From Acidobacteriota bacterium (lineage in GTDB: Bacteria > Acidobacteriota > Thermoanaerobaculia > Multivoradales > Multivoraceae): DNA of 64,000 nt. Made by a program: the position numbers and the translations under genes. The stretch lies in assembly GCA_003388555.1 (NCBI GenBank), contig QQVD01000056.1, positions 62,001-126,000 of the forward strand. The letters run 5' to 3'. The notes beneath the pieces are model-generated. The model worked only from the letters and a program-made list of their open reading frames with translations, was not told the origin of the DNA and did not search any database. This document shows positions 52,001-59,584 of the stretch, one piece after another. Within the stretch, counting starts at the first letter, position 1; each line of letters starts with the position of its first letter.

Positions 52001-54783
52001 TCAACGCCGGGGCCGGAAACGGCTTCCAATTCGTGCAGGACTCGGGCACTCTCGACTCGATCGACGGGCCAGCAGTCCTCATCGACACGGCGAGGCTCGA
52101 GTACCTGCCCCCGAGCTCCGTGACCACCGTCGTATCGATGAACAGCGACACGGTGGGGATCGGGCTGACCGACGTCTCGAGCTCATTCGCCGTCTCCGGG
52201 ACGACGACGATCGACTCCACCGGAACGGACGGCGTGGTGGTGACCGATTCGAGCGCCCAGGTGACCTTCCTGGGCGAGTTCGTGATCTCGAACACGGGCG
52301 GCCGAGGCGTCTCGCTCACCAACATGAGCGCGGACTTCGTCGTCCAGGACATGGCGCCGGCCGGGCTGCCGGGAACGGCGAACAGCCTCATCACGGGAAC
52401 CACGGGCGATGCCTTCAGCTCCGTCGGACACACCGACGACATCCGCTACTACGGCGACATCGTCAACACCTCGGGCAACTCCGTCGATATCCGCGACCAC
52501 GGCGGGCCTGCCGGCCAGATCCTCTTCGCCGGCCTCATCACCGACTCCGGTGAGGGCATCTACCTGGACAACAACGACCAGGGCGCGATGCCCGCAACGG
52601 CCAGCTTCACCGGCGGCCTGGACCTCGACACCGGGGCCAACACGGCGTTCACGGCGATCAACGGCGGCAACGTGGAGGTGCTCTCTGGCAGCGTCTCGAC
52701 GACCGCCGACACCACCACCGGTACCCTGGTCAACATCGTCAACACGACCATCACCGCGAACGGCGTCTTCTTCGACTCCACGAGCAAGACCGGCGGCGCG
52801 AACGGCATCATCTTGACCAATGTGGGGAGCGGGAACTTCATCAGCGACGCCGGATCGATCTCGAATCAGACCAACCGAGGCGTCGACGTCTCCAGTGGGT
52901 CCGGCGACGTCGTCGTGGACGCCTCGATCAGCACGACCAGCACCGGTCGCTCCGTGGAGGTGACAACCCACACCGGAGGCACGGTGGACTTCAACGGCTC
53001 GATCGACGACAACGGCCTCGGCATCCGCCTGGCGAACAACGTCGGCGCGGTGCTCAGGTTCGATGGCGGCATGGACGTCGACACCGCCGCCGGTTCCGGT
53101 ACCGAGGAGGGCTTCGAGGCCACCGGCGGTGGCACGCTCCACGTCACTGGAACGAACGATGTGAACACCTCTCTGGCCACCGGCATCGCGGTGAACATCG
53201 TCGGCGGCACCACCATCGGGGGCGACGGCGTGACCTTCCGCAGCGTGTCGGCGAACGGGGCGCCGAGCGGGATCTTGCTGGCGAATACCGGGACGACAGG
53301 CGGCTTCACTGTGACCGGCGTCGCCACCACCGACGAGTCCGGAGGAGTCATCGACAACACCACGGGTGACGCGGTGGTGCTCGACCAGGTCGACAGTCTC
53401 ACCCTTAGGAACATGCGGCTCGGCGAGTCGACGACAGCCCAGGGCGACGCCCCCGACAGCAACATAGCCATCGCAGGTGACGCAATCGACATCACCGATT
53501 CGTCGAACCTCGTATTCACCAACCTGCGCATCGCCGACACCTCAGGCGACGGCATCAAGGGAACCGGGGTCACCAACCTGACGCTCTCCGACAGCGAGAT
53601 CTTCAACGTCGGTCTCGACGCCGGGTTCGACGAGTCGGCCTTCGACTTCGGCGACCAGACAGCGGGGGCAGACCAGAATCTGGTCGGCACGGTCTCGGTC
53701 TCGAACACGGTGTTCGACGGTATGCAGGAGTTCGGGATGTACGTCTACAACGAGACTGGCAGCCTGACCCTGACCATCACCGGCGGTAGGTTCTCGAACC
53801 AGCGGACCAACAACGCAGAAGCGGGCATCCTGCTGGAGACCAACGGCGCCGGGGCGACGATGGACGTCACCATCACCGGCATACTCTGCGACGTCCTGGA
53901 AGGAGCCGCTTGCGTTTTCGCCCAGGCGCTCGACGGCACCATGGACCTTGTGGCGACCGGCAACACGGCGCAGAACGGCGGCTCGATTTCCAACTTCAAC
54001 AACACCGACGGCTTCAACCTGGCGACCGGCGACGGAACACTCAACTTCGACATCTCCGACAACGACCTGCAGCGCAACCGCGGCCACGGCGTGCGGCTGG
54101 CGGCGAACTTCGCTGGCACGCTCAATGGCCGGGTGACCGGAAACGACATCGACGGCGATGGCCCGTTCCCGCCAGCGGCGAGTGCGCAGCCAATCCTGCT
54201 GCTGGTCGACGGCGCCGGTCCCGGTGACCCGACCGCCTACGTGCTGATCGACGACAACGACATCGACGACGTTGTCGATACGACGCTCGAGATGATCGAC
54301 ATCGAGGCGCGTGACGGGGTGACCAACCTTCACGTCACTGTGACCAACAACCGAATCAACCAGGACGGCGCCGCCACGCTCGGTAACGGCGACCACGGCA
54401 TCGAGATCCGTGCCAGAGACAGCGCGATGGTGCGCGCCAACGTCTCGAACAACACGGTCGACTCGCCGGACGCCAGCGTGAACCTCGATGTCGAGGACGG
54501 CGCCACGATGGAAGCCACGGTGGTCAGCAACGCCCTCTCGTCGAGCGGCGACGACGAGTTGCAGGCGGAGACCGAGGACGCGGGCACCAGCCTGTGTCTG
54601 GACCTGCGGGGCCACAACAGCGGGGTTTTCGCCCTCGTCGAGACGGCCGGCACGTTCACGATGGAAAACTTCGCGAGCGTCGCAGGCGACAACTCGGGCG
54701 CCACCATTCAGGTGGGTGGCGGCATTTCAGCGGACGGCGGCACCTGCATCGAGCCAACGGCCCCGACGTTTCCCCCTCCCTGA
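49093..54783 (+). CDS. Giant dockerin, cadherin-like repeat and beta-helix surface protein
   Basis: A 1,896-residue secreted protein. Residues 5-23 are a signal peptide. Residues 26-83 form a dockerin type I module with two calcium-binding loops: DQDGDTDVDVDDLQIIL (D27, D29, D31, D33) and DPRDLDADGVITVLDAR. Residues about 88-520 hold four to five cadherin-like repeats of about 105 residues joined by VNDAP/VNDEP linkers. A further domain (about 525-650) ends TDTFQYLLSDGMDTVTATV. The rest is a parallel beta-helix with many N-N-T-like turns (IADNLFQDSGSEAL, VTGNDIDGDG). No C-terminal anchor or catalytic site is evident. It is coupled to the cohesin gene, so the two proteins may dock through cohesin-dockerin binding. 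Confidence 0.9.
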   Translation: MRTSKSSLLLFLVLLLVATVLWAMPGDQDGDTDVDVDDLQIILAARNTPASGPSDPRDLDADGVITVLDARIAATLCTRPLCATGNNPPTVEAPADQTIPEDGTTGAIAVTVDDPDLGTNPNTLVLTATSDDQTLIPGANLVLGGSGNARTITVTPAANLSGGPVTITLQVSDGIDSATDTFSVMVTPVNDAPQFTAGPDQTVLEDSGAHAVPSWATAISPGPPDEAGQTVSFNVTGNTDPGLFAVAPAVDGAGNLTYTPAAEASGTATITLVAMDDGGTANGGVDTSPPQSFDITITAVNDEPSFMAGADQTIDEDAGAQTVANWATGISAGPADESGQMLTFNVTNNTNATLFSAQPAVASDGTLTYTPAPDANGTATVTLELMDDGGTANGGDDTSPPQTFQITVDPVNDAPTISTPASHTSDEDAGAQTVVGFATLSAGGGPDESGQTVTPSITGNDNMALFSSQPQLNTSGTLTYTAAPNAFGTATITAQAMDDGGTASGGVDTSAPVMFQINIDSVNDPPVAVADSFDTLGNTELFVDLTPAMNQPRVLATTTSTFGVLDNDSDPVEMDMLSVAGIVGCADTTAPFEGCASTSGGVLDMQSNGRFTYVTSPGFGGATDTFQYLLSDGMDTVTATVTINVAGVVWFVDNTAASGGDGTSTTPFDMLSGAEAASAPGDVIYVRTGDGTSLGQDQGIALQSMQTFLGEGVDLEVDLAFNGNPAPTLIFDSPSNDPAVIEHTAGDGVTVDATAGPQTGVVIRGFQISGTSNAVDVTQTGANAVEITIADNLFQDSGSEALDLNPGGGAHFEATIQNNSFSTSSPTGNAIDVTTTANADTVQVAIDDNVDITSSSGDAIHLDGSAGGTLNVTSLCGNSVHGATAGAGIFADTVVFDAAPLPSGDADFVGDTVACTAATLIGSSGNRIGGSGLVLLNVTGDLDLGPFSSFVGTAGGLDEVALQIAGNGVFNAGAGNGFQFVQDSGTLDSIDGPAVLIDTARLEYLPPSSVTTVVSMNSDTVGIGLTDVSSSFAVSGTTTIDSTGTDGVVVTDSSAQVTFLGEFVISNTGGRGVSLTNMSADFVVQDMAPAGLPGTANSLITGTTGDAFSSVGHTDDIRYYGDIVNTSGNSVDIRDHGGPAGQILFAGLITDSGEGIYLDNNDQGAMPATASFTGGLDLDTGANTAFTAINGGNVEVLSGSVSTTADTTTGTLVNIVNTTITANGVFFDSTSKTGGANGIILTNVGSGNFISDAGSISNQTNRGVDVSSGSGDVVVDASISTTSTGRSVEVTTHTGGTVDFNGSIDDNGLGIRLANNVGAVLRFDGGMDVDTAAGSGTEEGFEATGGGTLHVTGTNDVNTSLATGIAVNIVGGTTIGGDGVTFRSVSANGAPSGILLANTGTTGGFTVTGVATTDESGGVIDNTTGDAVVLDQVDSLTLRNMRLGESTTAQGDAPDSNIAIAGDAIDITDSSNLVFTNLRIADTSGDGIKGTGVTNLTLSDSEIFNVGLDAGFDESAFDFGDQTAGADQNLVGTVSVSNTVFDGMQEFGMYVYNETGSLTLTITGGRFSNQRTNNAEAGILLETNGAGATMDVTITGILCDVLEGAACVFAQALDGTMDLVATGNTAQNGGSISNFNNTDGFNLATGDGTLNFDISDNDLQRNRGHGVRLAANFAGTLNGRVTGNDIDGDGPFPPAASAQPILLLVDGAGPGDPTAYVLIDDNDIDDVVDTTLEMIDIEARDGVTNLHVTVTNNRINQDGAATLGNGDHGIEIRARDSAMVRANVSNNTVDSPDASVNLDVEDGATMEATVVSNALSSSGDDELQAETEDAGTSLCLDLRGHNSGVFALVETAGTFTMENFASVAGDNSGATIQVGGGISADGGTCIEPTAPTFPPP

Positions 54784-54857
54784 GCAGCCGAGGTTCCCCA
54801 GAGCACCCGGCCGAGCTTTCCTCAGAGGCTTTCCGGGTCCCGGTTCTCCAGGGGTTC

Positions 54858-54877
54858 TCCAGGTGCCTGACCCCTCG
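54858..54877. repeat. Dispersed TCCAGGTGCCTGACCCCTCG element, copy 2
   Basis: The same element as at 48241-48260, same orientation, just downstream of the dockerin gene. The two copies bracket the cohesin-dockerin pair. Confidence 0.65.
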
Positions 54878-54900
54878 CGTGCGAGTAGAGCCCTGCCGCC

Positions 54901-54947
54901 CTCTGCCATGGTACGTCTCTGCCATGGTCCAGTCTCTGCCATGGCAG
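54901..54947 (+). promoter_or_regulatory. Operator repeats of the VapBC-like pair
   Basis: CTCTGCCATGG occurs three times, at 54901, 54917 and 54934, with 16-17 bp spacing. The last copy is part of a perfect 12-bp palindrome, CTGCCATGGCAG (54936-54947), 9 bp before the antitoxin start. Repeats at one-and-a-half helical turns, ending at the start codon, fit cooperative binding by a DNA-binding antitoxin. Confidence 0.65.
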
Positions 54948-54956
54948 AATAATGGC

Positions 54957-55202
54957 ATGCGAACGACCGTCGACAAGGCTGGCCGGATCGTCGTTCCCAA
55001 GCCGATGCGCAAAGAGCTCGGCCTCGAGGGCGGCACTCGTCTCGAGATTCGCCTACGCGACGGGAGAATCGAGATCGAGCCCGTGTCGACGCCGATGAAA
55101 CTGGTGCGGCGGGGCAGGAGGCTGGTCGCCACCACCGACGAGCCCCTGCCTCGACTCGACGCCGACGATGTGCGCGCAGTCCTCGAGTCTCAGCGCCTGT
55201 AA
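54957..55202 (+). CDS. AbrB/MazE-family antitoxin (VapB-like)
   Basis: An 81-residue swapped-hairpin AbrB protein. MRTTVDKAGRIVVPKPMRKE then LGLEGGTRLEIRLRDGRIEI is the complete SpoVT/AbrB DNA-binding domain. The C-terminal 35 residues (KLVRRGRRLVATTDEPLPRL) would wrap the toxin. It lies directly behind three operator-like repeats and is followed by the PIN-domain gene, so it is the antitoxin and autorepressor of a VapBC-type module. Confidence 0.9.
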   Translation: MRTTVDKAGRIVVPKPMRKELGLEGGTRLEIRLRDGRIEIEPVSTPMKLVRRGRRLVATTDEPLPRLDADDVRAVLESQRL

Positions 55203-55219
55203 ACGCCGTCGGCAGCTCG

Positions 55220-55612
55220 GTGGCCATCGCAGCATTCAGCGAATGGCACCGGCTGCACGAGGAGGCCGCTTCGGTCCTCGAGGACGGTGCCGCCATTCCC
55301 GCCCACGCCCTGCTCGAGACCTGGTCGGTGCTGACCGGCTTCCCTCCACCGCACCGGGCTCCCGCCGACATCGTCCGGAGCTGGCTCGACGATCGGTTGC
55401 CGCGGATCATCCATCCGCCGGACGGCGAAGCGCAACGAATGCTCGTTCATCGGCTTGGCCGAGACGGCCGGATCGGCGGTGCCGTCTACGACGGCCTCGT
55501 GGGTTTGACCGCCAAGCGTGCGGGAGCCCTGCTCGTCACCGCCGACCGCCGCGCCGTCCCGGTCTACGAGCTGGTGGGCGTCGACTTCCGACTGCTCTCC
55601 GGCCGACGCTAG
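55220..55612 (+). CDS. PIN-domain (VapC-like) protein with missing first catalytic Asp
   Basis: A 130-residue PIN-domain protein from GTG 55220. The family order is clear: SVAIAAFSEWHRLHEEA, then HALLETWSVLTGFPPP with the conserved Glu, then YDGLVGLTAKRAGALLVTAD with the later Asp residues. VapC toxins are Mg-dependent RNases needing an Asp in the first strand (DxSVAIAAF). Here the codons just upstream read NAVGSSVAIAAF, with Gly in place of Asp and no start codon before them. The toxin is therefore probably inactive or decaying, while the antitoxin is intact. Confidence 0.8.
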   Translation: MAIAAFSEWHRLHEEAASVLEDGAAIPAHALLETWSVLTGFPPPHRAPADIVRSWLDDRLPRIIHPPDGEAQRMLVHRLGRDGRIGGAVYDGLVGLTAKRAGALLVTADRRAVPVYELVGVDFRLLSGRR

Positions 55613-55937
55613 AGCGGTCGATCGACCTCCCTGACCTACGTCCCTGACCCTTCGCTTCCCTGACCCTGGGTCTCGGATTCTCGCTGACTTCTGCCCCCGT
55701 GCTGCTCCGGGTCAGCCACCCGAGCCGAGCGCCACCGGGTTCCGCCAAGGCCCCTGCCTCCTGAGCTCCCACCTGAGCTTTGCCTCAGTGATCCGCTCGA
55801 CCTTCTGGGATTCTCCGAGAGTCTTTGACGGGCCGAGCCGACGGAGTGCGTCTATTTCCTACGACACCTGCGCCGACGCACCTCGCCCGAGGCGCCTGCC
55901 GCTCAGCTAGACACGAACAGACACGAACAGCCAGACC
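55613..55937. other. 325-bp intergenic region
   Basis: No gene. Near 55633-55672 there are three CCCTGACC-type direct repeats. A TTGACG at 55825-55830 could be a -35 box for the kinase gene. AGACACGAAC occurs twice in tandem at about 55910-55930, close to the kinase start. Confidence 0.45.
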
Positions 55938-58679
55938 GTGGACTCCGATCAATTCCACCGCCTCGAGGATCTCTACTTCGAGCTCGAGCGAGCCTCGCCG
56001 GAGGATAGAGCCGCTCGCGTGGCCCAGATCCGAGAGGACCATCCCGAGCTCGCGGACCGGCTCGAGCGCATGCTGACGCTGGCGACCTCGGAACCCTCCA
56101 TCGACTTCGACACCGCGAGGCTCGAGGTGAGGGCCTCGGACGAGCTGCGGCCGGGGGACCGGATCGGCCCCTATCGGCTCACCCGCCTCCTCGGCGAGGG
56201 TGGCATGGGGGTCGTCTTCGAGGCCGAACAACTCGAGCCCGTGAAGCGCCTGGTCGCGCTCAAGATCGTCAAGCGAGGCCTCGACAGCAAGGCCGTGCTG
56301 GGGCGCTTCGAGAACGAGCGTCAGGCGCTGGCCCGTATGCAGCACCCAAACGTCGCGCGGGTGCTCGACGTCGGCACGGCGGACGACGGCCGTCCGTACT
56401 TCGCGATGGATCTGATCGACGGCCAGCCGATCGACGCATTCTGTCGCCGCACCGGTCTGGCGGTGAACGAACGCATCCGACTGTTCCTCTCCGTCTGCGA
56501 CGCCGTGCAGCACGCGCATCGCCGCGGCATCGTGCACCGCGACCTCAAGCCGTCCAACGTACTCGTCGAGGAGTCCGAGAGTGGCGGTGAGCCGGTGGTC
56601 AAGGTCATCGACTTCGGCATCGCCAAGGCGATCCAGGAAGGCAGCGACCTCGCGACCCAGTGGACCCGCCACGGTCAGCTGTTGGGCACGCCGGAGTACA
56701 TGAGTCCGGAACAGTTCGCGGGCGAAGAGATCGACACCCGCTCCGACGTCTACTCCCTCGGCGTGCTGCTGTTCGAGCTGCTGGTCGGTGAGCCACCCCT
56801 CAGCGGTGAGGCCGTGCGCGGCAAGGGACTGCTCGCCATGCAGTCGCAGGTGCGCGACTTCGAGACGCCGCGCCCGAGCGAGCGGGTAGCCAGTCAGGAC
56901 GGTGAGTTCGCCAGGCAGCAACACACCACCTCCGACTCGTTGTCGCGCCTGCTTCGGCGCGACCTCGACTGGGTGGTGCTCAAGGCCCTGGCCAAGAACC
57001 GCGACGAGCGCTACGAGACCCCGACCGAGCTCGCCTCCGAGCTGCGCCGGTTCCTCTCCGACGAGCCGGTGCTCGCCGGCCCACCGTCCTGGCGCTATCG
57101 AGCCAGCAAGTTCCTGCGCCGCCATCGCCTCGCCACCGGGCTCGCGCTCGCCGCCGCGTCGACCCTGATCGCCGCCGTCGTCGGCCTGAGTTTCGGCCTG
57201 GTGCGCGCGCAGCGTGCCGAGGCCGCAGCGCAGCGGGAGAGCGAGGTGGCGCGGCAGGTGCTCGACTTCATGCGCGGCATCCTCGCCGAGGGTGCGCGTG
57301 AGGCCGGCCAGGGCAACCTGCTCACCACGCCGCAGCTCTTCGAGCGGGCGCGGCAGCGACTCGAAGAGGATCCGCCTTCCGACCCGCGGGTCTACGGCAC
57401 TATCCTCAATCGCATCGGCGAGTTCTTCCAGATGGATCTCGAGCAGTTCGCGACCGCCGAGGAGATGTTCGAGGAGGCGGCGGAGATCCTGCGTCGCGAC
57501 GGCGTCGAGACCCGAGAGCTCGCCACCGCCAACTACATGCTCGGCATCCTCGCCCGGATGCGCGGCGACCTGGAGCGCGCCAGCGAGCTACAGCAGACGG
57601 CAGCCGACCTGCTGCGCGAAGAGGACGGCAGCGAGGTCGAGTCAGCCGACATCCTCGGCGAGCAGGCGCTCATCCTCAGAGCGCGCGGCGAACCGGAGAG
57701 AGCTCTGGAGCTCCTCGATCGGGCGGTGGACCTGATGGTCGAGAGCAAGGGGCCCGAGGACCGGGACACCGTCTCCAAGTACCTCCTGCGCGCCGGCGTC
57801 CTGCGCGACCTAGGTCGTCAGGAGGAACGCCAGGTCGAGCTCGAGAGACTGCTCGGGATCAGCGAGCGCAGGGGCTTCTGGCACTACGTCTCGGTGATCC
57901 ACAACGACCTCGGCGCGCTCGCCTACCGCCGCGGCGATCTCGAGGGCGCTTATCGCGGGTTCACCGAGGCCGCCCGGGTCAACGCTGAACGCCTCGGCGC
58001 CGACCCACAGCGCCTAGCCGGCCAGCTCGCCAACATCGCGATGATCGCGGCCAAGCGGGGCGACTACGACACCGCCGCGCAGCAGATGCAGCGGGCGCGG
58101 GAGGAGTACGAGGAGGTCTACGACGGGCGTTCGCCGGACTGGGCGGCCACCACACAGCTCCTGGCCGAGGTGCACCTGCGCTCCGGGAGGTATCGCGAAG
58201 CCGAAGTGCTGCTCGAAGCGGTCCTGCCCTACGAGTACGAGCAGCAGACGCTCCGCGTCGGTCCCTTCCGCGGCGAGCGCAACCTGGCCTTCGTTCGCGA
58301 ACGCACCGGACGCCAGACCCTGGCGCGCCAGCGGCTCGTGGCAGCGATGCAGAACGAGGCCTGGCGGCAGCGCGACCCGGCGGGCTGGTGCGAGCTGGCG
58401 ATCGACAGCGCACGCCTGGCCCCCTCCGCGACCCAGGGACAGGACGAGTATCAACGCACTCTCCAGGAATGCGGAGACCTGGCGGCGTCGCCGGGCGTTC
58501 TCTATGCCCGTCTGCGCTACCACGCCAGCCGTGGCGAAACCGACCAGGCCCGCCAGGTCCTCGCACTCATGGATCCCAAGCACTACGTCGACCACTGGCC
58601 GCGCATCGATCCGCTGCTCGAGCGACTGCGAGACACCGGGGTGCTCGACGAGTTCCTCGAGCAGTCGGCACCGAACTGA
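55938..58679 (+). CDS. Ser/Thr protein kinase with C-terminal TPR region
   Basis: A 913-residue Hanks-type kinase starting at GTG 55938. N-terminal helical segment 1-70 (FHRLEDLYFELERASPEDRA). Kinase motifs: GEGGMGVVF 86-94, K109 in VALK, HRDLKPSN 200-207, DFG 225-227, SPEQF near 252, all intact. A membrane helix (LALAAASTLIAAVVGLSFGL) is near 398-418. It is followed by about 490 residues of TPR-type repeats (ANYMLGILARMRGDLERASE, VIHNDLGALAYRRGDLEGAY, TTQLLAEVHLRSGRYREAEV). No ECF factor gene is directly upstream; the pair in front is VapBC-like. Substrate unknown. Confidence 0.94.
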   Translation: MDSDQFHRLEDLYFELERASPEDRAARVAQIREDHPELADRLERMLTLATSEPSIDFDTARLEVRASDELRPGDRIGPYRLTRLLGEGGMGVVFEAEQLEPVKRLVALKIVKRGLDSKAVLGRFENERQALARMQHPNVARVLDVGTADDGRPYFAMDLIDGQPIDAFCRRTGLAVNERIRLFLSVCDAVQHAHRRGIVHRDLKPSNVLVEESESGGEPVVKVIDFGIAKAIQEGSDLATQWTRHGQLLGTPEYMSPEQFAGEEIDTRSDVYSLGVLLFELLVGEPPLSGEAVRGKGLLAMQSQVRDFETPRPSERVASQDGEFARQQHTTSDSLSRLLRRDLDWVVLKALAKNRDERYETPTELASELRRFLSDEPVLAGPPSWRYRASKFLRRHRLATGLALAAASTLIAAVVGLSFGLVRAQRAEAAAQRESEVARQVLDFMRGILAEGAREAGQGNLLTTPQLFERARQRLEEDPPSDPRVYGTILNRIGEFFQMDLEQFATAEEMFEEAAEILRRDGVETRELATANYMLGILARMRGDLERASELQQTAADLLREEDGSEVESADILGEQALILRARGEPERALELLDRAVDLMVESKGPEDRDTVSKYLLRAGVLRDLGRQEERQVELERLLGISERRGFWHYVSVIHNDLGALAYRRGDLEGAYRGFTEAARVNAERLGADPQRLAGQLANIAMIAAKRGDYDTAAQQMQRAREEYEEVYDGRSPDWAATTQLLAEVHLRSGRYREAEVLLEAVLPYEYEQQTLRVGPFRGERNLAFVRERTGRQTLARQRLVAAMQNEAWRQRDPAGWCELAIDSARLAPSATQGQDEYQRTLQECGDLAASPGVLYARLRYHASRGETDQARQVLALMDPKHYVDHWPRIDPLLERLRDTGVLDEFLEQSAPN

Positions 58680-59300
58680 TCGGTGATCGAAGGGGCGCTG
58701 AACCAGGTCACTGGCCCCTCGAGTTCTGGGCCCTCTGGTTCCCGGGCGGGACTTCCACAGCCACCGGAAGGCTGACAGCAGCGGCCATCAGAGTCCTTCC
58801 AGGCCCCTGACCCCTCGTCACGTCGGATGACGTGGCGTCTCGAGCGACTGCGATGCGGTGCCATCGTGGAGCGAGAGCATCCTGAGGCCGAGGCGCAGGC
58901 CTAGGGCGACGACGAGGAGCCAGCGACAGTTCTGGCGGTGGCCCCTCCACGCGTCAGACGGCGGGGCGCCGCCCGCGCCGAGCCACGAAGTGGCGACAGC
59001 GGTGGAGTCGATCCAAGCCTGAGAGATCGACATCGCCCCACCGCCTGCGGCGCAGGGTTTGCGGTCCCTGCGCTCAGCTCCACGAGGGTTTCACCTCAGG
59101 GCTCCTAGGCCGGCTCAGTCGACAACGAGCTATTGATCAGGTGGCCATGGTGGCGGCGGCGGGCGGGCCCGTCGTGCCGGCCTCGGCCGTCCTGCTCGAT
59201 GGCCACTGGGTAGCGACGGTCGCCGAACCAGAGCGGCCTCGGCTGCCACGAGCCGAGGCCAGCGGACAGAGCCTCGGCAAGCTACGGGGGCGTCGCGACG
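58680..59300. other. 621-bp gap after the kinase gene
   Basis: No intact gene. It holds the third GTCAGG-type repeat, a small hairpin CACGTC-GGAT-GACGTG (58819-58834), and weak coding-like signal on the plus strand at 59141-59310 (SAVLLDGHWVATVAEPERP) that could be the end of a lost antitoxin-like gene. No start, ribosome site or family supports that last point. Confidence 0.45.
58798..58817. repeat. Dispersed TCCAGGCCCCTGACCCCTCG element, copy 3
   Basis: The third copy of the repeat at 48241 and 54858, same orientation, with two substitutions in the centre. It lies 119 bp after the kinase gene. Confidence 0.6.
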
Positions 59301-59549
59301 TCATCCGGCGAGCGCGGCGAGGCGACGCCGCACTCCGAACCAGTAGCCGATGGAGTAGCCGAGCAACACGCCCGCGGCGGCGAGCGAGCCAGCGAGCGCG
59401 GAGTCGGCCACCAGCACGGTCAGCAGGAGGATCAGCCAACGATTCGGCGTGAGGAAGAGTACACCTTCGGTGGTCTCCCACCTGGTGAGCCACAGACCCA
59501 GCAGCGAGAGCAGGGCACCGACGAGCAGACCAACGAGGGTGTACGGCAT
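59301..59549 (-). CDS. Small membrane protein
   Basis: An 82-residue protein with two to three helices (VGLLVGALLSLLGLWLTRWE, WLILLLTVLVADSALAGSLA, AAGVLLGYSIGYWFG). ATG 59549 is the start nearest the hydrophobic core; no clear ribosome site. It lies 35 bp downstream of the FHA/AAA+ regulator on the same strand and probably shares its transcript. Family unknown. Confidence 0.68.
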   Translation of the reverse strand: MPYTLVGLLVGALLSLLGLWLTRWETTEGVLFLTPNRWLILLLTVLVADSALAGSLAAAGVLLGYSIGYWFGVRRRLAALAG

Positions 59550-59584
59550 AGCGGAATCAGCAGGAGCACGACCACCACGAGTTC

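Noticed and set aside
59141-59310. Possible antitoxin gene (SAVLLDGHWVATVAEP)
   Set aside because: Only the end looks coding-like, and no start, ribosome site or toxin partner is present.
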